A DNA stretch of 64,000 nucleotides from positions 248,001 to 312,000 of the forward strand of contig JBDWFY010000011.1 of NCBI GenBank assembly GCA_039976075.1. The letters run 5' to 3'. Shown in pieces: positions 15,877 through 25,492 of this stretch (position 1 is the first letter of the stretch; each line of letters begins with the position of its first letter). The notes below the pieces were generated by a model. It ran no database searches, was not told the DNA's origin, and worked only from the letters and a program-made list of their open reading frames with translations. This DNA is from JBDWFY01 sp039976075. Lineage in GTDB: Bacteria > Pseudomonadota > Alphaproteobacteria > Rhizobiales > Stappiaceae. Both the position numbers and the translations under genes were made by a program.

Positions 15877-17586
15877 TCAATCCAGTACCTCGCTCAGCAA
15901 TTGCCCGCGAGAACCACTTGGCTGCTTCACCCTGAGATAAGCCGCGATGGTCGGTGCGACATCGACTGTCTCGACCCGGCGGGCAATTCGGCCCGGTTTG
16001 ATGCCCGGACCGGAAAAGATGATCGGCACATGCGTGTCGTAATTCCACGGCGAGCCATGGGAGGACGCAACCACAAGGCCATCGAAATCGCCGACGAACC
16101 AGTGCGGATCGAAAACAACATAGATGTCGCCGGAGCGATCAGGATTGAAGTTGGCCCGAACCGCTCTGCTCACAGGCGTCAGGGCAACAGAAGCTGTTTC
16201 CAGATCGAAGCTCGAGATCGCGTCGAATATTCCAGGCAGTTTTCTGATTTCCCGCGCCATGGCCCGGGCAACGGTTTCCGGTTCCAACCCCAGATCCGCA
16301 ATTTCCTGTTTGTTCAGGTAGACATAAGGTTGAGCGAAATCCTCGACCAGTGCGCCTTCAATTCCGAACTGTTTCTTAAGCGCCTGTACGGCCGGTTCCG
16401 TATCGACTTCATCGATGTTGAAATAACTGGCTTCGATCCCCAGCGTCCGGAGGTAATCGGGTACTTCGGGAGCGCCATGGTCGGCGGCCAGTACGATCAG
16501 AGTTCGTTCAAGGCCGACTTTGTCATCAATAAATGAGAACAGATCTGCCAGCGTGCGATCGAGACGACGAAGATTTTCTTCCGCTTCGAGGCTCGAGGGA
16601 CCGAAGATGTGGCCGACATAATCGGTCGATGAAAAACTCAGCGACAGATAGTCTGCGACATCGTCCTGACCGATCGTCTCTGCCTCTATCAGCGCCTTGG
16701 CGAAATCCAGAACCATTTCATCGCCCGCAGGGCTGAGGGTCAGCCGGGTGGTGAAATACTTGTCGTCCTGGGGTCCAAAGGGATGAGGAAAAACGCGTCC
16801 GAAGCCAGGGAAGTCAGTTTCCCAGGGCTGATCATCGTTGTTTCCAAACAGATAATCCGTGCGCTCACCGGTCAACTCCCAGGCCGTGTTGGCATAAGAG
16901 GCAGGCATCCCCTTTGCATTCCATGCATCAACCCAGGCCGGATAGGCCTTTTCATAAAACGTGCTGGTGATAAATGCACCGGCGCTCTTGGAAAACCAAT
17001 AGGCGTTGCCGGCATGACCGGCCATGGAAATCGCACCGCGATCCTTCACCGAAACACCAAACACCTTGGCGTTGGGGCCAAGCGATAGCGCGATTTCATC
17101 GCTGATGGTCGAGGTCAGGATCGCTGCAGGGGAACGTCCATCGGTGGTGGCATTTTTCTGACTTGGATCAATCTCTGCCGCTTCATTGACACCGCCTTCT
17201 CCAATCAGCGGATAGCGGGCATCTTGAACGTTATAGCGCGGTGCACCGGTTTCTCGGTCAAACCATATATTGGCCACCATGCCATGAACAGCCGGGTCAG
17301 TGCCCGTTGCCAGCGTCGTATGTCCAACGACAGTCTCAGTGTTGGCGTGACGATGATGGGCATCAATGTAAAAGGCACCGTTTTTGGTCAGATACCGGAA
17401 TCCTCGATCGCCAAATCCTGCTGAATACCGGTCAATCAGGTCGCCTCGAAGTTGATCGACCGTGATTTGTAAAACGAGCCGTGGTCGTTCGGTCTGCTCT
17501 GTTTGTTGGGCTTGCACGGCAGTTGCCTGTGCACACAAAAACAGGCTGGCCAGCCCGGCCATTATCTTGTCTTGGAGTCCATTCAT
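15877..17586 (-). CDS. PafA-type alkaline phosphatase
   Basis: This is a 569-residue exported protein with a signal peptide ending near VQAQ. It belongs to the alkaline phosphatase superfamily. The nucleophile is predicted to be Thr85 in TETVVGHTT, with Asn106 (VANIWFD) 21 residues further. The transition-state residues Lys181 and Arg183 lie in VKDRGA. This set (Thr, Asn, Lys-x-Arg) marks the PafA group of phosphate-monoesterases rather than the sulfatases, as no formylglycine motif is present. The start ATG at 17586 has GGAAAG just upstream. The gene lies 34 bases before moxR and probably heads the same transcript. Confidence 0.82.
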   Translation of the reverse strand: MNGLQDKIMAGLASLFLCAQATAVQAQQTEQTERPRLVLQITVDQLRGDLIDRYSAGFGDRGFRYLTKNGAFYIDAHHRHANTETVVGHTTLATGTDPAVHGMVANIWFDRETGAPRYNVQDARYPLIGEGGVNEAAEIDPSQKNATTDGRSPAAILTSTISDEIALSLGPNAKVFGVSVKDRGAISMAGHAGNAYWFSKSAGAFITSTFYEKAYPAWVDAWNAKGMPASYANTAWELTGERTDYLFGNNDDQPWETDFPGFGRVFPHPFGPQDDKYFTTRLTLSPAGDEMVLDFAKALIEAETIGQDDVADYLSLSFSSTDYVGHIFGPSSLEAEENLRRLDRTLADLFSFIDDKVGLERTLIVLAADHGAPEVPDYLRTLGIEASYFNIDEVDTEPAVQALKKQFGIEGALVEDFAQPYVYLNKQEIADLGLEPETVARAMAREIRKLPGIFDAISSFDLETASVALTPVSRAVRANFNPDRSGDIYVVFDPHWFVGDFDGLVVASSHGSPWNYDTHVPIIFSGPGIKPGRIARRVETVDVAPTIAAYLRVKQPSGSRGQLLSEVLD

Positions 17587-17633
17587 GAGCTTTCCACCCT
17601 CAACGCATTCGTTCATCAAAGAACGAAACAGGC

Positions 17634-17669
17634 AAAAAGACCGGGATACGCGCGAGGTGCGGCATCCCG
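17634..17669 (-). terminator. Rho-independent terminator after the arylsulfatase
   Basis: On the minus strand CGGGAT (17664-17669 read in reverse) pairs with ATCCCG formed by 17642-17647. Further GC pairs lie inside, and the stem is followed directly by GTCTTTTT (17634-17641 in reverse). It lies 25 bases after the sulfatase stop and before the PafA gene, so the sulfatase is a separate transcription unit. Confidence 0.7.
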
Positions 17670-17694
17670 ATCCTCCAGGTTGGTCAAGCCCAGA

Positions 17695-19266
17695 TTACTG
17701 GGCGCCGCCCGGCGCTTTCAGTTTTTCCATCACCTTGTCCAGACTGAAGCTTGCTGCTTCCTGGCGCGGTGGGAATTCCTGGAACGTCGTCAGGAACTGG
17801 CCGACATAATTTTGCGCTGGTACGAGCAGATAGGCACGGTCGATCAGCCAGTCATAGTAGGTGTTCGATGTAATCGGTCCACGCTCATAAGGATCCCGGC
17901 GCAAGTTTAGGATCAGCGGCACGCGCAACGCCACGAAAGGCTCCATCCAGGCACGGAACGTCGCTTCGGCTTTCTGCTCCATGAAGATCATCTTCCAGTC
18001 AGCATAACGCAATGCTGTCAGGTCGCCGTCATCAGAGAAGTAGAATATCTCCTTGCGAGGACTTGCTTCCTCTTCTCCGGTGAGCATCGGCAGGACATTG
18101 TACCCGTCCAGGTGAACCTTGTAGTCGCGCCCAAGTGCCTGAACGCCGCCTTCCAGAAGCTGTTCCTTGATGTCGGGCACGCCTGCTGCTGCGAGGAATG
18201 TCGGCAACCAGTCCATGTGATGCACGATTTCGTTTGTCACACCGCCGGCGTCGATCTTGCCGGGCCAGCGAACCATTGCCGGCACACGCCAGCCACCTTC
18301 CCAGTTGGTGTTCTTTTCACCCCGGAATGGTGTCATCGCGGCATCGGGCCATGTATTCATGTGAGGTCCGTTGTCGGTCGAATAGAAGACGATGGTGTTG
18401 TCGGCAATACCAAGATCATCAACCAGGTCAAGCAATTGGCCGACATGTCGGTCATGCTCCACCATGCCGTCTGAATACTCGTCCTGTCCGGAAATCCCGC
18501 GCAGTTCGTCTTTGACGTGTGTACGGAAGTGCATCCGGGTGCCATTCCACCAGACAAACCAGGGCACACCTTCTTCGGTCTTGCGCTTGATAAAATCGAT
18601 CGCCGCTGCGACGGTTTCATCATCAACGGTTTCCATGCGTTTTTTGGTCAGCGGACCCGTATCTTCGATCGTGCCATCCGCAGACGCTTTGATAACACCA
18701 CGCGGTCCGTAGCGTTCCCGGAAGGCGGGGTCCTTCGGATAATCCGAGTTTTCCGGTTCTTCTTCGGCATTCAGATGATAGAGATTACCGAGAAATTCAT
18801 CGAAACCGTGATTGGTCGGCAGATGTTCATCCTTGTCACCAAGGTGGTTTTTCCCAAACTGACCAGTAGCGTACCCCTGCGCTTTCAGCAGACCGGCGAT
18901 GGTTGGATCTTCTACCTGCATGCCTTCATCGGCACCGGGAAGTCCGACTTTGGAAAGTCCGGTCCGAAAGACGCTCTGACCCATGATGAAGGACGAGCGG
19001 CCGGCGGTGCAGGATTGCTCGCCATAATAGTCGGTAAAAATCAGACCTTCATTGGCAACCCGGTCGATATTTGGTGTCCGGTAACCCATCATGCCTCTTG
19101 TATAGGCTGAAATATTCGATTGCCCGATGTCATCTCCCCAAATGACCAGAATATTGGGCTTGTCCGCATCTTGCGAAAAAGCCTGGGTAGGAAGCATTAC
19201 GGCCAAACTGGCCGCAAAGCACAAACGCGTAAATGAAATGGTGTGTTGAGTCTTGAACAATGACAT
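17695..19266 (-). CDS. periplasmic arylsulfatase
   Basis: This is a 523-residue exported sulfatase. A signal peptide is seen (cleavage near AFS-QD). Metal-binding GDD lies at residues 44-46, and the formylglycine signature CTAGR at 86-90 is of the CxAxR type, so Cys86 should be converted to formylglycine for hydrolysis of sulfate esters. Other family elements follow (GKNHLGD, YSTDNGPH). The ATG at 19266 has GGGAG six bases upstream and is preferred over a longer frame. It has its own terminator. The substrate is unknown; a sulfated polysaccharide or aryl sulfate would be usual in a marine setting. Confidence 0.9.
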   Translation of the reverse strand: MSLFKTQHTISFTRLCFAASLAVMLPTQAFSQDADKPNILVIWGDDIGQSNISAYTRGMMGYRTPNIDRVANEGLIFTDYYGEQSCTAGRSSFIMGQSVFRTGLSKVGLPGADEGMQVEDPTIAGLLKAQGYATGQFGKNHLGDKDEHLPTNHGFDEFLGNLYHLNAEEEPENSDYPKDPAFRERYGPRGVIKASADGTIEDTGPLTKKRMETVDDETVAAAIDFIKRKTEEGVPWFVWWNGTRMHFRTHVKDELRGISGQDEYSDGMVEHDRHVGQLLDLVDDLGIADNTIVFYSTDNGPHMNTWPDAAMTPFRGEKNTNWEGGWRVPAMVRWPGKIDAGGVTNEIVHHMDWLPTFLAAAGVPDIKEQLLEGGVQALGRDYKVHLDGYNVLPMLTGEEEASPRKEIFYFSDDGDLTALRYADWKMIFMEQKAEATFRAWMEPFVALRVPLILNLRRDPYERGPITSNTYYDWLIDRAYLLVPAQNYVGQFLTTFQEFPPRQEAASFSLDKVMEKLKAPGGAQ

Positions 19267-19627
19267 TACCGACTCCCTATTCCCTAGGATTGGTATCTGC
19301 GCCCGTGTCGTCCGTGACGAGGCCATTTTAACTACGTTTATTGAAGTCAATTTATTCACGGACGGTGCACAGTTTTTATTATTGGCCTGTTCACATAGAA
19401 CACTCTGTTGGCACCGGTGGCAATATAGGTAAACTTGACAGGTGAGAATTGATTTTTTTATTTTTGCGATAATGGGTTAGGGGATTCACGCGGAGTTGTA
19501 GCAGTCAAAACCAGCACGCATGTTTCAACCAAAATGCCTCTGTGCAGGCGATGGTAGCAGACATCGCTGGTGACCACCGCACAGCAAAGACACCTTACGA
19601 ACGCAGAGTGACACCCAGCGCCGGGTT
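19267..19627. other. 361-base intergenic region
   Basis: No gene is seen. The part next to the arylsulfatase is AT-rich and should contain its promoter. The part next to the flavoenzyme is the 3' side of that operon. No strong hairpin or repeat was found. Confidence 0.5.
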
Positions 19628-20893
19628 TCAGGCAAAATATCGTTTGAGGAACCCGGTTGAAAAGCGTGTTGGCGCTATTGCGGCAAGATTGGTGTTTTGG
19701 GGCGGGCCGACCAGCAGATCCGCAACGATTTCTCCGGATTTTGGTGCCATCATCAGTCCATAGTGCGAGTGGCCGAAATTGCACATTAAACCGTCCATGT
19801 GCGGTAGTTCGCCGATGGCTGGCAGACTGTCGGGAAACGACGGTCTTCTGCCCATCCAGAATTTTGGGTCATTGGTGTTCAAGTCCGGGAACATCGCTCG
19901 GGCGGCTCGTTCGATCAGCGTCTTTTTGCCGGGGTCTGAAGCCGCATCGACGGGGGCGAAATCCGCTTGTCCTGCAATCCGCAAACCGGTTTCCATGCTG
20001 CTGGCCACAACCTTGGCATCCATGTCCATGATTGAATGACGCAGTTCGATTTCCGGGGTTGGGAATTCAACATGATATCCGCGCTCGACCATTAACGGCA
20101 TCTTGATACCCAGGGGTTCCAGGAGTTTAGGACTCCAGGCACCTAGAGACAAAACCACCGCACGCGCAAAAAAACTTGCCGACCCGCAATCGATTGTCCA
20201 ACCGTCTTCCGAGCGCTGTAGTGATTTGATGTCCCGCTGAACGATATCTCCACCCAGCTTTCGAACCTTGTCCGCAAGAACCTGACCAATTCGACCAGGA
20301 GAGAGGGCTCGCGCCTGACCCTTAATCAATATTGCGGCTTCATATTTGGAACTAAGCGCTGGTTCAAGCCGGCGTAATTCGCTGTGATCGGCTAGTACGA
20401 CATCAGCGCCTTTTTCGCGGCGGATGCGGTAGTCGATTGCATCGAGATTGGCGTTATCACCATTCCGAAAGGCATGCACATAGTAGCTGTCTTGAACAAG
20501 CTCTTCCGCACCGGTGCCTTGCAGATGCCGCCTGTAAAGGTCGATCGAGGGTCCGCAAAGAATTTCCATGGCATCGGCGGTCCTGGTGACGTTGTCCAGC
20601 CGACCGTGTTTCAGAAATTGCAGCCCCCAGGGCACCATTTTTGGCCAGGCTGCCATGCGTATGGACAACGCTCTGTGCGGGCCAAACATGAGTTTTGGGA
20701 TCTGTCGCCAGGTGCCGGGCAGGGCCTGGGGCAGTATGGACCACGGTGAAATGACACCGGCATTTCCAGAGGAGGTTTCCTGTCCCGGATCACCCCGGTC
20801 GATAACGCGAACGGTGACACCGCGTTCGAGCAATGACAGGGCCGTGCAGATCCCGACAATACCGGCACCCAGTACAGTCACTTCCCTGGACAT
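19628..20893 (-). CDS. D-amino-acid-dehydrogenase-like FAD oxidoreductase
   Basis: This 421-residue protein has an N-terminal FAD-binding GxGxxG motif (VLGAGIVGICTALSLLERG) and the DadA-family layout, including TSSGNAGVISPW and a C-terminal GLMCNFGHSHYGLMMAP region that closes the FAD site. Such enzymes oxidise D-amino acids or related secondary amines and pass electrons to the respiratory chain. The gene begins four bases after the TRAP permease stop, so its substrate is probably what the TAXI transporter brings in. A glycine- or sarcosine-oxidase-like specificity cannot be excluded. Confidence 0.85.
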   Translation of the reverse strand: MSREVTVLGAGIVGICTALSLLERGVTVRVIDRGDPGQETSSGNAGVISPWSILPQALPGTWRQIPKLMFGPHRALSIRMAAWPKMVPWGLQFLKHGRLDNVTRTADAMEILCGPSIDLYRRHLQGTGAEELVQDSYYVHAFRNGDNANLDAIDYRIRREKGADVVLADHSELRRLEPALSSKYEAAILIKGQARALSPGRIGQVLADKVRKLGGDIVQRDIKSLQRSEDGWTIDCGSASFFARAVVLSLGAWSPKLLEPLGIKMPLMVERGYHVEFPTPEIELRHSIMDMDAKVVASSMETGLRIAGQADFAPVDAASDPGKKTLIERAARAMFPDLNTNDPKFWMGRRPSFPDSLPAIGELPHMDGLMCNFGHSHYGLMMAPKSGEIVADLLVGPPQNTNLAAIAPTRFSTGFLKRYFA

Positions 20894-20897
20894 CGGC

Positions 20898-23111
20898 TTA
20901 AGCCATCACTTTCAGGTCGCGCCGGGCCATTACCTGGCTGATTATTGCAGGGGAGGCAATCAGAAGCGCAACCAGGTCGGCCTGGGGGGAGGGCGCGATG
21001 AATATGATACCGGCAATTGCCATCAGGCAGCGATAAAGCGCATTCATGGGTGTCAGCCAGTAGCCGACCACGGCAGTGGAGAGCGCGATGACACCAGCGA
21101 TACAGCTCGCTGCGGTGTAACTGAACTCCAGGAAGTTGAAACCTGTCGATGAAACAAACAACAACACCGGCGCATAGACAAAGGCCATTGGCGCAACCAC
21201 CTTGCCCAGTCCAAGAGTGAAGGCCGAGATTCCTGTTCGAAACGGGTTGGAATTTGCAATCGCGGCGGCTGCGTAGGCCGAGGTACATACCGGGGGCGTG
21301 ATTTCGGCGACGACGCCATAGTAGAGCACGAACATGTGGCTGGCGATTGGTGGGATGCCCAACTGTGCCAGAGCCGGCTGGGCGACGGAGACGAGCATGA
21401 TGTAGAGGGCTGTGGTGGGGACACCCGCTCCCATGAGTATGCAGGCCAGGGCAATGAAGATGAGAGAGATAAACAAAGTCAGGTCTTGCACCGAGAACAA
21501 TTCATAAGTGCCGAACGTGAACATCCATCCAAGATCATTGCCGAGATTTGTCGCGGCCTGTGTCACCATGAAGCCGATGCGAAAGCCGACACCGGTGGTG
21601 TTGATGACGCCGATCACAATGCCCACAGCAGCTGCAGCAGCACCCACGGCCAGCGCATATTTTACACCGGTCTCCATCGTATCGGCCATCTCGCGGATCG
21701 AGATTCGCCTTTGTGGATTGAGAGTGGCAATTATCGATCCGGCAATCAGGATGAGCGACATCGGCACATCGAAGCTGCCCCCGAAATGTTTCCAGACGAC
21801 GAACGCAATGAAGGCGGCAGCGTAAACAAGCGTGTGCGGCTGACGCATGCGTGACATTCCGGCGATGATTGACAGCGAGATGCCGCAAAATGCTGACATG
21901 TAAGGTGTGTAGCCGGAGAACAGCACGGTCAGAAGCCCGACCAGGGGAACGATATTCGCCCAGCCTTCACGCCACACCGCTCCCAGTTTCGGCAGTGCTT
22001 CGCGTGCAAGGCCTTTCAGGCCCAGTTTACGTGCCATCAGATGGACAACTGCAAACACACCGACATAGTGCAGGAACGCCGGAAAAATCGCGGCTATAAC
22101 GATTGTGGTGTAGGGAAGTTCAAGAAATTCAGCCATGATGAACGCCGCAGCGCCCATAATCGGTGGCGTGATCTGACCGCCGGCCGAGGCAGCCGCTTCA
22201 ACGCCTCCTGCAAAATGGCCCGGATAGCCCAGCCGCTTCATGTTTGGAATGGTCAATGCACCGGTCGACACGGTGTTGGCCACCGACGAGCCCGAGATTG
22301 TACCAAAGAATGCCGAAGAAACGACCGAGACTTTTGCAGGTCCGCCGGTGTACCGGCCCGCCAGAATAGTGGCGTTGTCGATGAAGAGCTGTCCCAGACC
22401 TGTGCGCTGGGCGATGACACCAAACAGAACGAAATGAAATACAATCGTCGAGACAACCCACAAGGTCACCCCGAAGATGCCTTCCTGGGGAAAATACATC
22501 GAAGAAATGAAGGTTTTGATCTTGACGCCCGGATGTTGAAGGATGCCGGGAAAATACGGACCGAAAAGAGCGTAGGAAATGAACACGCAGATGATGAGAG
22601 GAAGGATCCAGCCCAGGGTCCGCCGCGCGATGTCAAGAACAAGGACGATCAGGATGCCGCCGAACAGAAGGTCGTAGCCGTTCGGGTTGCCCATTCTAAA
22701 TGTCTGTTCCTCGATACCGAGCGCCGGGATGCCGTGCCAGGCAAAGCCAAGATACAAGGATGCAGCTACTCCCAAAACCATCAGAAGCACATCCAGGAAC
22801 GGGACACCGCCCAGCCTCATGGCCCCGGTATTGAGATCAAACGCGGTTTCGGTTTTGATGTGCGGGTAGAGCGCGTAGATCAGAATGAACAGTCCGGACA
22901 AATGAATGCCCATATGCCAATAGTCCGGCGGTAGGCCGAAACCGGCAGTCAGGTAGTGGTACATGGCGAATGCCAGCGCCACGAACCTGAGAAACTTGGA
23001 AAAACCCGGTGCGACCTTTCTGACTGCAGCACCCTCGTCGTACTTTTTTTCGATCTCGGCGAGTTCTTCTTCGCTGAGTTCACGCACGGCGTCGGCTTGC
23101 GGATTGCTCAT
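20898..23111 (-). CDS. TAXI-type TRAP transporter, fused DctQM permease
   Basis: This is a 737-residue membrane protein. The N-terminal part of about 200 residues corresponds to the small DctQ-like subunit and the rest to the large DctM-like subunit, with some sixteen hydrophobic segments. Diagnostic stretches include SGSSVANTVSTGALTIPNMK and GVPTTALYIM. Fused permeases of this kind pair with TAXI solute receptors and import organic acids or amino acids using a sodium gradient. A GGAGG lies just upstream of the ATG at 23111. The receptor gene is 84 bases upstream, separated by a stem-loop. Confidence 0.92.
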   Translation of the reverse strand: MSNPQADAVRELSEEELAEIEKKYDEGAAVRKVAPGFSKFLRFVALAFAMYHYLTAGFGLPPDYWHMGIHLSGLFILIYALYPHIKTETAFDLNTGAMRLGGVPFLDVLLMVLGVAASLYLGFAWHGIPALGIEEQTFRMGNPNGYDLLFGGILIVLVLDIARRTLGWILPLIICVFISYALFGPYFPGILQHPGVKIKTFISSMYFPQEGIFGVTLWVVSTIVFHFVLFGVIAQRTGLGQLFIDNATILAGRYTGGPAKVSVVSSAFFGTISGSSVANTVSTGALTIPNMKRLGYPGHFAGGVEAAASAGGQITPPIMGAAAFIMAEFLELPYTTIVIAAIFPAFLHYVGVFAVVHLMARKLGLKGLAREALPKLGAVWREGWANIVPLVGLLTVLFSGYTPYMSAFCGISLSIIAGMSRMRQPHTLVYAAAFIAFVVWKHFGGSFDVPMSLILIAGSIIATLNPQRRISIREMADTMETGVKYALAVGAAAAAVGIVIGVINTTGVGFRIGFMVTQAATNLGNDLGWMFTFGTYELFSVQDLTLFISLIFIALACILMGAGVPTTALYIMLVSVAQPALAQLGIPPIASHMFVLYYGVVAEITPPVCTSAYAAAAIANSNPFRTGISAFTLGLGKVVAPMAFVYAPVLLFVSSTGFNFLEFSYTAASCIAGVIALSTAVVGYWLTPMNALYRCLMAIAGIIFIAPSPQADLVALLIASPAIISQVMARRDLKVMA

Positions 23112-23140
23112 GACAGCCTCCGGGAATGATGTAACAGGAA

Positions 23141-23170
23141 CGGGCGGCGAGGGGAGTGACCCGCCGCCCG
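23141..23170 (-). promoter_or_regulatory. intercistronic stem-loop between TRAP receptor and permease
   Basis: A perfect 9-bp GC stem (CGGGCGGCG at 23141-23149 with 23162-23170) encloses a 12-base loop. No T tract follows. It lies 25 bases after the receptor stop codon. Such loops commonly protect upstream mRNA from 3' decay, giving more receptor than permease. Confidence 0.55.
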
Positions 23171-23195
23171 GGGTGCACAGCGAAGAAGAATTCTT

Positions 23196-24206
23196 CTATT
23201 TCAAAAGTCCGGCTTCCTTGTAAAACTTCTCGGCACCTGGGTGCAGAGGCACGCCCAGCGCAAGAATTCCATCCAGTGCGGTTTCCGGAGTGATCTGCTT
23301 GCCTTTGGCGTGACCATTGTCCAGAAGCTTGCGGGTATTGTCGTTCCACATCGCCTTGGTGATGCCGTAGACCAGGTCGTCAGACAGGTCCGAGGAAACA
23401 ACCATCAGCGCAGAGACCGCTGGTGTGCTTACTTCGTAATCCACGCCTTCATAGACGCCTGAAGGAATTTTCGATGGAATATAGGCCGGGATGATTTCAT
23501 TGATTTTGGCCAGGTCTTCCTTGCTGAAGCTGTGCAGCTCCATCCCTTTGGTTGTTGCCAGTTGCACCATTGCTGATACCGGCCATCCGGCTGCATAGAA
23601 GTAGGCGTCGATCTGACCATCGGCCAGACGCTCTGCGGACTGACTGTTGTTCAATTCCGCTTCGTCCATATTGTCGCGATTTACGCCCCAGGCATCCAGC
23701 ATCTGCAGAACGGCCACCTGCGTGCCTGATCCTGCTTGCGCGATACCGACCCGCTTCTCTTTCAGATCGCCCAAACCGTCGATTGACGAGCCCTTGGGCA
23801 ACACAAGATGCAGATCTTCAGGGAACAGATTGGCGACAATCCGAAGCTTTTCATGTGGTTTACCGTCGAACTTGCCTTCACCCAGATACATCGAGCGGGT
23901 CACATCCGCCGCAGCCAGACCGGCCTCCAGTTCACCATTTTGCACAGCGGTGTTGTTAAATACCGATGCCGTGGTTGACTGGGCGATGGCGATCAGTCCC
24001 GGAACGCCGCATTGGCCACCTTCTTCGCAGGGACGCGAGCCTGGAGGCGCTGAAATGCCGTTGGCGATTGTGCCGCCTATCGGGAAGTATGTGCCACCTG
24101 CGCTGCCGGTTCCGATGCGAAAAAAAGTCGGGTCCTGCGCAATCGCAGGTCCGGCAACCAGCGCTGCAGCCAGTGTTATGCCTGTAATATTCAGAAGATG
24201 TTTCAT
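23196..24206 (-). CDS. TAXI family TRAP transporter solute receptor
   Basis: This is a 336-residue periplasmic binding protein with a signal peptide ending at AIAQD. The TAXI hallmark is present as RIGTGSAGGTYFPIGGTIAN near the mature N-terminus, and a later QAGSGTQVAVLQ stretch fits the family. The ATG at 24206 has GGGGAG upstream. It binds the substrate and delivers it to the fused permease. The neighbouring flavoenzyme suggests an amino-acid-like ligand; this is inference. Confidence 0.92.
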   Translation of the reverse strand: MKHLLNITGITLAAALVAGPAIAQDPTFFRIGTGSAGGTYFPIGGTIANGISAPPGSRPCEEGGQCGVPGLIAIAQSTTASVFNNTAVQNGELEAGLAAADVTRSMYLGEGKFDGKPHEKLRIVANLFPEDLHLVLPKGSSIDGLGDLKEKRVGIAQAGSGTQVAVLQMLDAWGVNRDNMDEAELNNSQSAERLADGQIDAYFYAAGWPVSAMVQLATTKGMELHSFSKEDLAKINEIIPAYIPSKIPSGVYEGVDYEVSTPAVSALMVVSSDLSDDLVYGITKAMWNDNTRKLLDNGHAKGKQITPETALDGILALGVPLHPGAEKFYKEAGLLK

Positions 24207-24291
24207 GTCAATCTCCCCTCTCTTGTCGAAGCCCCTTGGCCGGGGCCGTTCTTGATCTTTGAAGGATACGACACCGAATAATAAATACAAA

Positions 24292-24315
24292 TTTGAAATA
24301 CTTTAGTTTTTCAAA
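24292..24315. promoter_or_regulatory. dyad operator between TAXI receptor and LysR genes
   Basis: TTTGAAA (24292-24298) and TTTCAAA (24309-24315) form a perfect 7-bp inverted repeat with a 10-base spacer, in the AT-rich space between divergent starts. This is the expected position and form of a LysR recognition site controlling both directions. Confidence 0.55.
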
Positions 24316-24335
24316 GTTTTGCTTATACTTTGATT

Positions 24336-25307
24336 ATGAACCTGAATCAGATGTCTGCCTTCCGCGCAGTGATGACCTCTGTGTCGATTTCCGATGCAGC
24401 TCGCAAATTAGGAAGAACGCAGCCAGCCATAAGCCTGGCAATCCGTTCGCTTGAGGAATCGCTTGGTTTGAAGTTGTTTGAGCGTAAGGGACGGCAGTTG
24501 GTGCCGGTTCCCGAAGCGCATTATCTTCATGCGGAGTCCCAGGAGATCCTTGACCGTCTGTCCAGCGTGACACGGACAATGCGCGGCCTGGCCGGAGGCA
24601 ATGCGGGGGCGTTGAACGTGACTGCCATGCCCGGCCCGGCGGCATTCGTGTTTCCCCGGTTCGTGGCGTCAGTGATCGATGATATTGAGAAAGTGAACCT
24701 TTCGATCACGTCGCGCAGTTCGCAGCAAATCGAGGAGCTCGCACGCTCACAGAACATCGATTTCGGATTTTGCGATGCACCGACCGTCGTCAACGAAAAC
24801 GCTCAGTTCCACATCGATACGATAAGTGCCGAGTGCTTTGTGGCAATGCCCACTTCTCATGCGTTGGCATCACAGGAACGGATCGCGGTCAAATCACTTG
24901 ATGATGTCCCAATTGGCGCCCTGCAACCGGCGCACACGCACCAACAGCGAACATTGTCGCTATTTGCAGAAGCGGGTGTCACGTTTCGAAAGGTGATTGA
25001 AAGTCAGACTTTCATGCCGTTGTTGCAGTTCGTGAGAACCGGTAAATGTCTGGCATTGGTCGACCCGCTGAGTGTCGTCAACGAAGTGGAGTTCACCAGT
25101 AGTGATAGCGAGGTTGTTTTCCGGCGTCTGGAGCGCAGCCTCCGATATGACTATGCGATTTTATCACCGCTGCATCGACCGTCATCCCGGGTCGCAATGA
25201 AAGTGCGTGCTGCATGGCGGAGACATTTGTACTCGTTACTTGATCAGATCGATGCCGATCCCCGCTGGGTGACGCGTTCCATCGCATTCGACGATGTGGA
25301 CGACTAA
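24336..25307 (+). CDS. LysR-type regulator of the TAXI/flavoenzyme operon
   Basis: This 323-residue protein has an N-terminal helix-turn-helix (SISDAARKLGRTQPAISLAI, residues 17-36) followed by a substrate-binding-like effector domain. A TTG two codons upstream is possible, but the ATG at 24336 is preferred. Its position divergent from the TRAP receptor gene, with a dyad between, suggests it controls uptake and oxidation of the same substrate, which may be its inducer. Confidence 0.85.
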   Translation: MNLNQMSAFRAVMTSVSISDAARKLGRTQPAISLAIRSLEESLGLKLFERKGRQLVPVPEAHYLHAESQEILDRLSSVTRTMRGLAGGNAGALNVTAMPGPAAFVFPRFVASVIDDIEKVNLSITSRSSQQIEELARSQNIDFGFCDAPTVVNENAQFHIDTISAECFVAMPTSHALASQERIAVKSLDDVPIGALQPAHTHQQRTLSLFAEAGVTFRKVIESQTFMPLLQFVRTGKCLALVDPLSVVNEVEFTSSDSEVVFRRLERSLRYDYAILSPLHRPSSRVAMKVRAAWRRHLYSLLDQIDADPRWVTRSIAFDDVDD

Positions 25308-25492
25308 GTATTATGGCCACACGCTAGGCGGCGAAGCTTTGAGGATTGGACGTGTTGAGGGTCTCACGATTTCGGCTCCCTGCGGACTTGTGCAGGGAAC
25401 GTCCGTGCCATCCCTTTAATCCCGGATAGCGAAAGGGGCAGCCTTCCGGTATGATTGACCGCGTTGGACCATTGTTCACCGGAGGCGATACG

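Noticed and set aside
22041..22934. 297-codon plus-strand frame opposite the TRAP permease
   Set aside because: It reads as a very polar, Arg/Asp/His-rich sequence, which is the usual antisense image of a membrane protein gene.
25378..25397. CCCTGC/GCAGGG stem-loop after the LysR gene
   Set aside because: The stem is only six pairs with an 8-base loop and no T tract, too weak to call a terminator.
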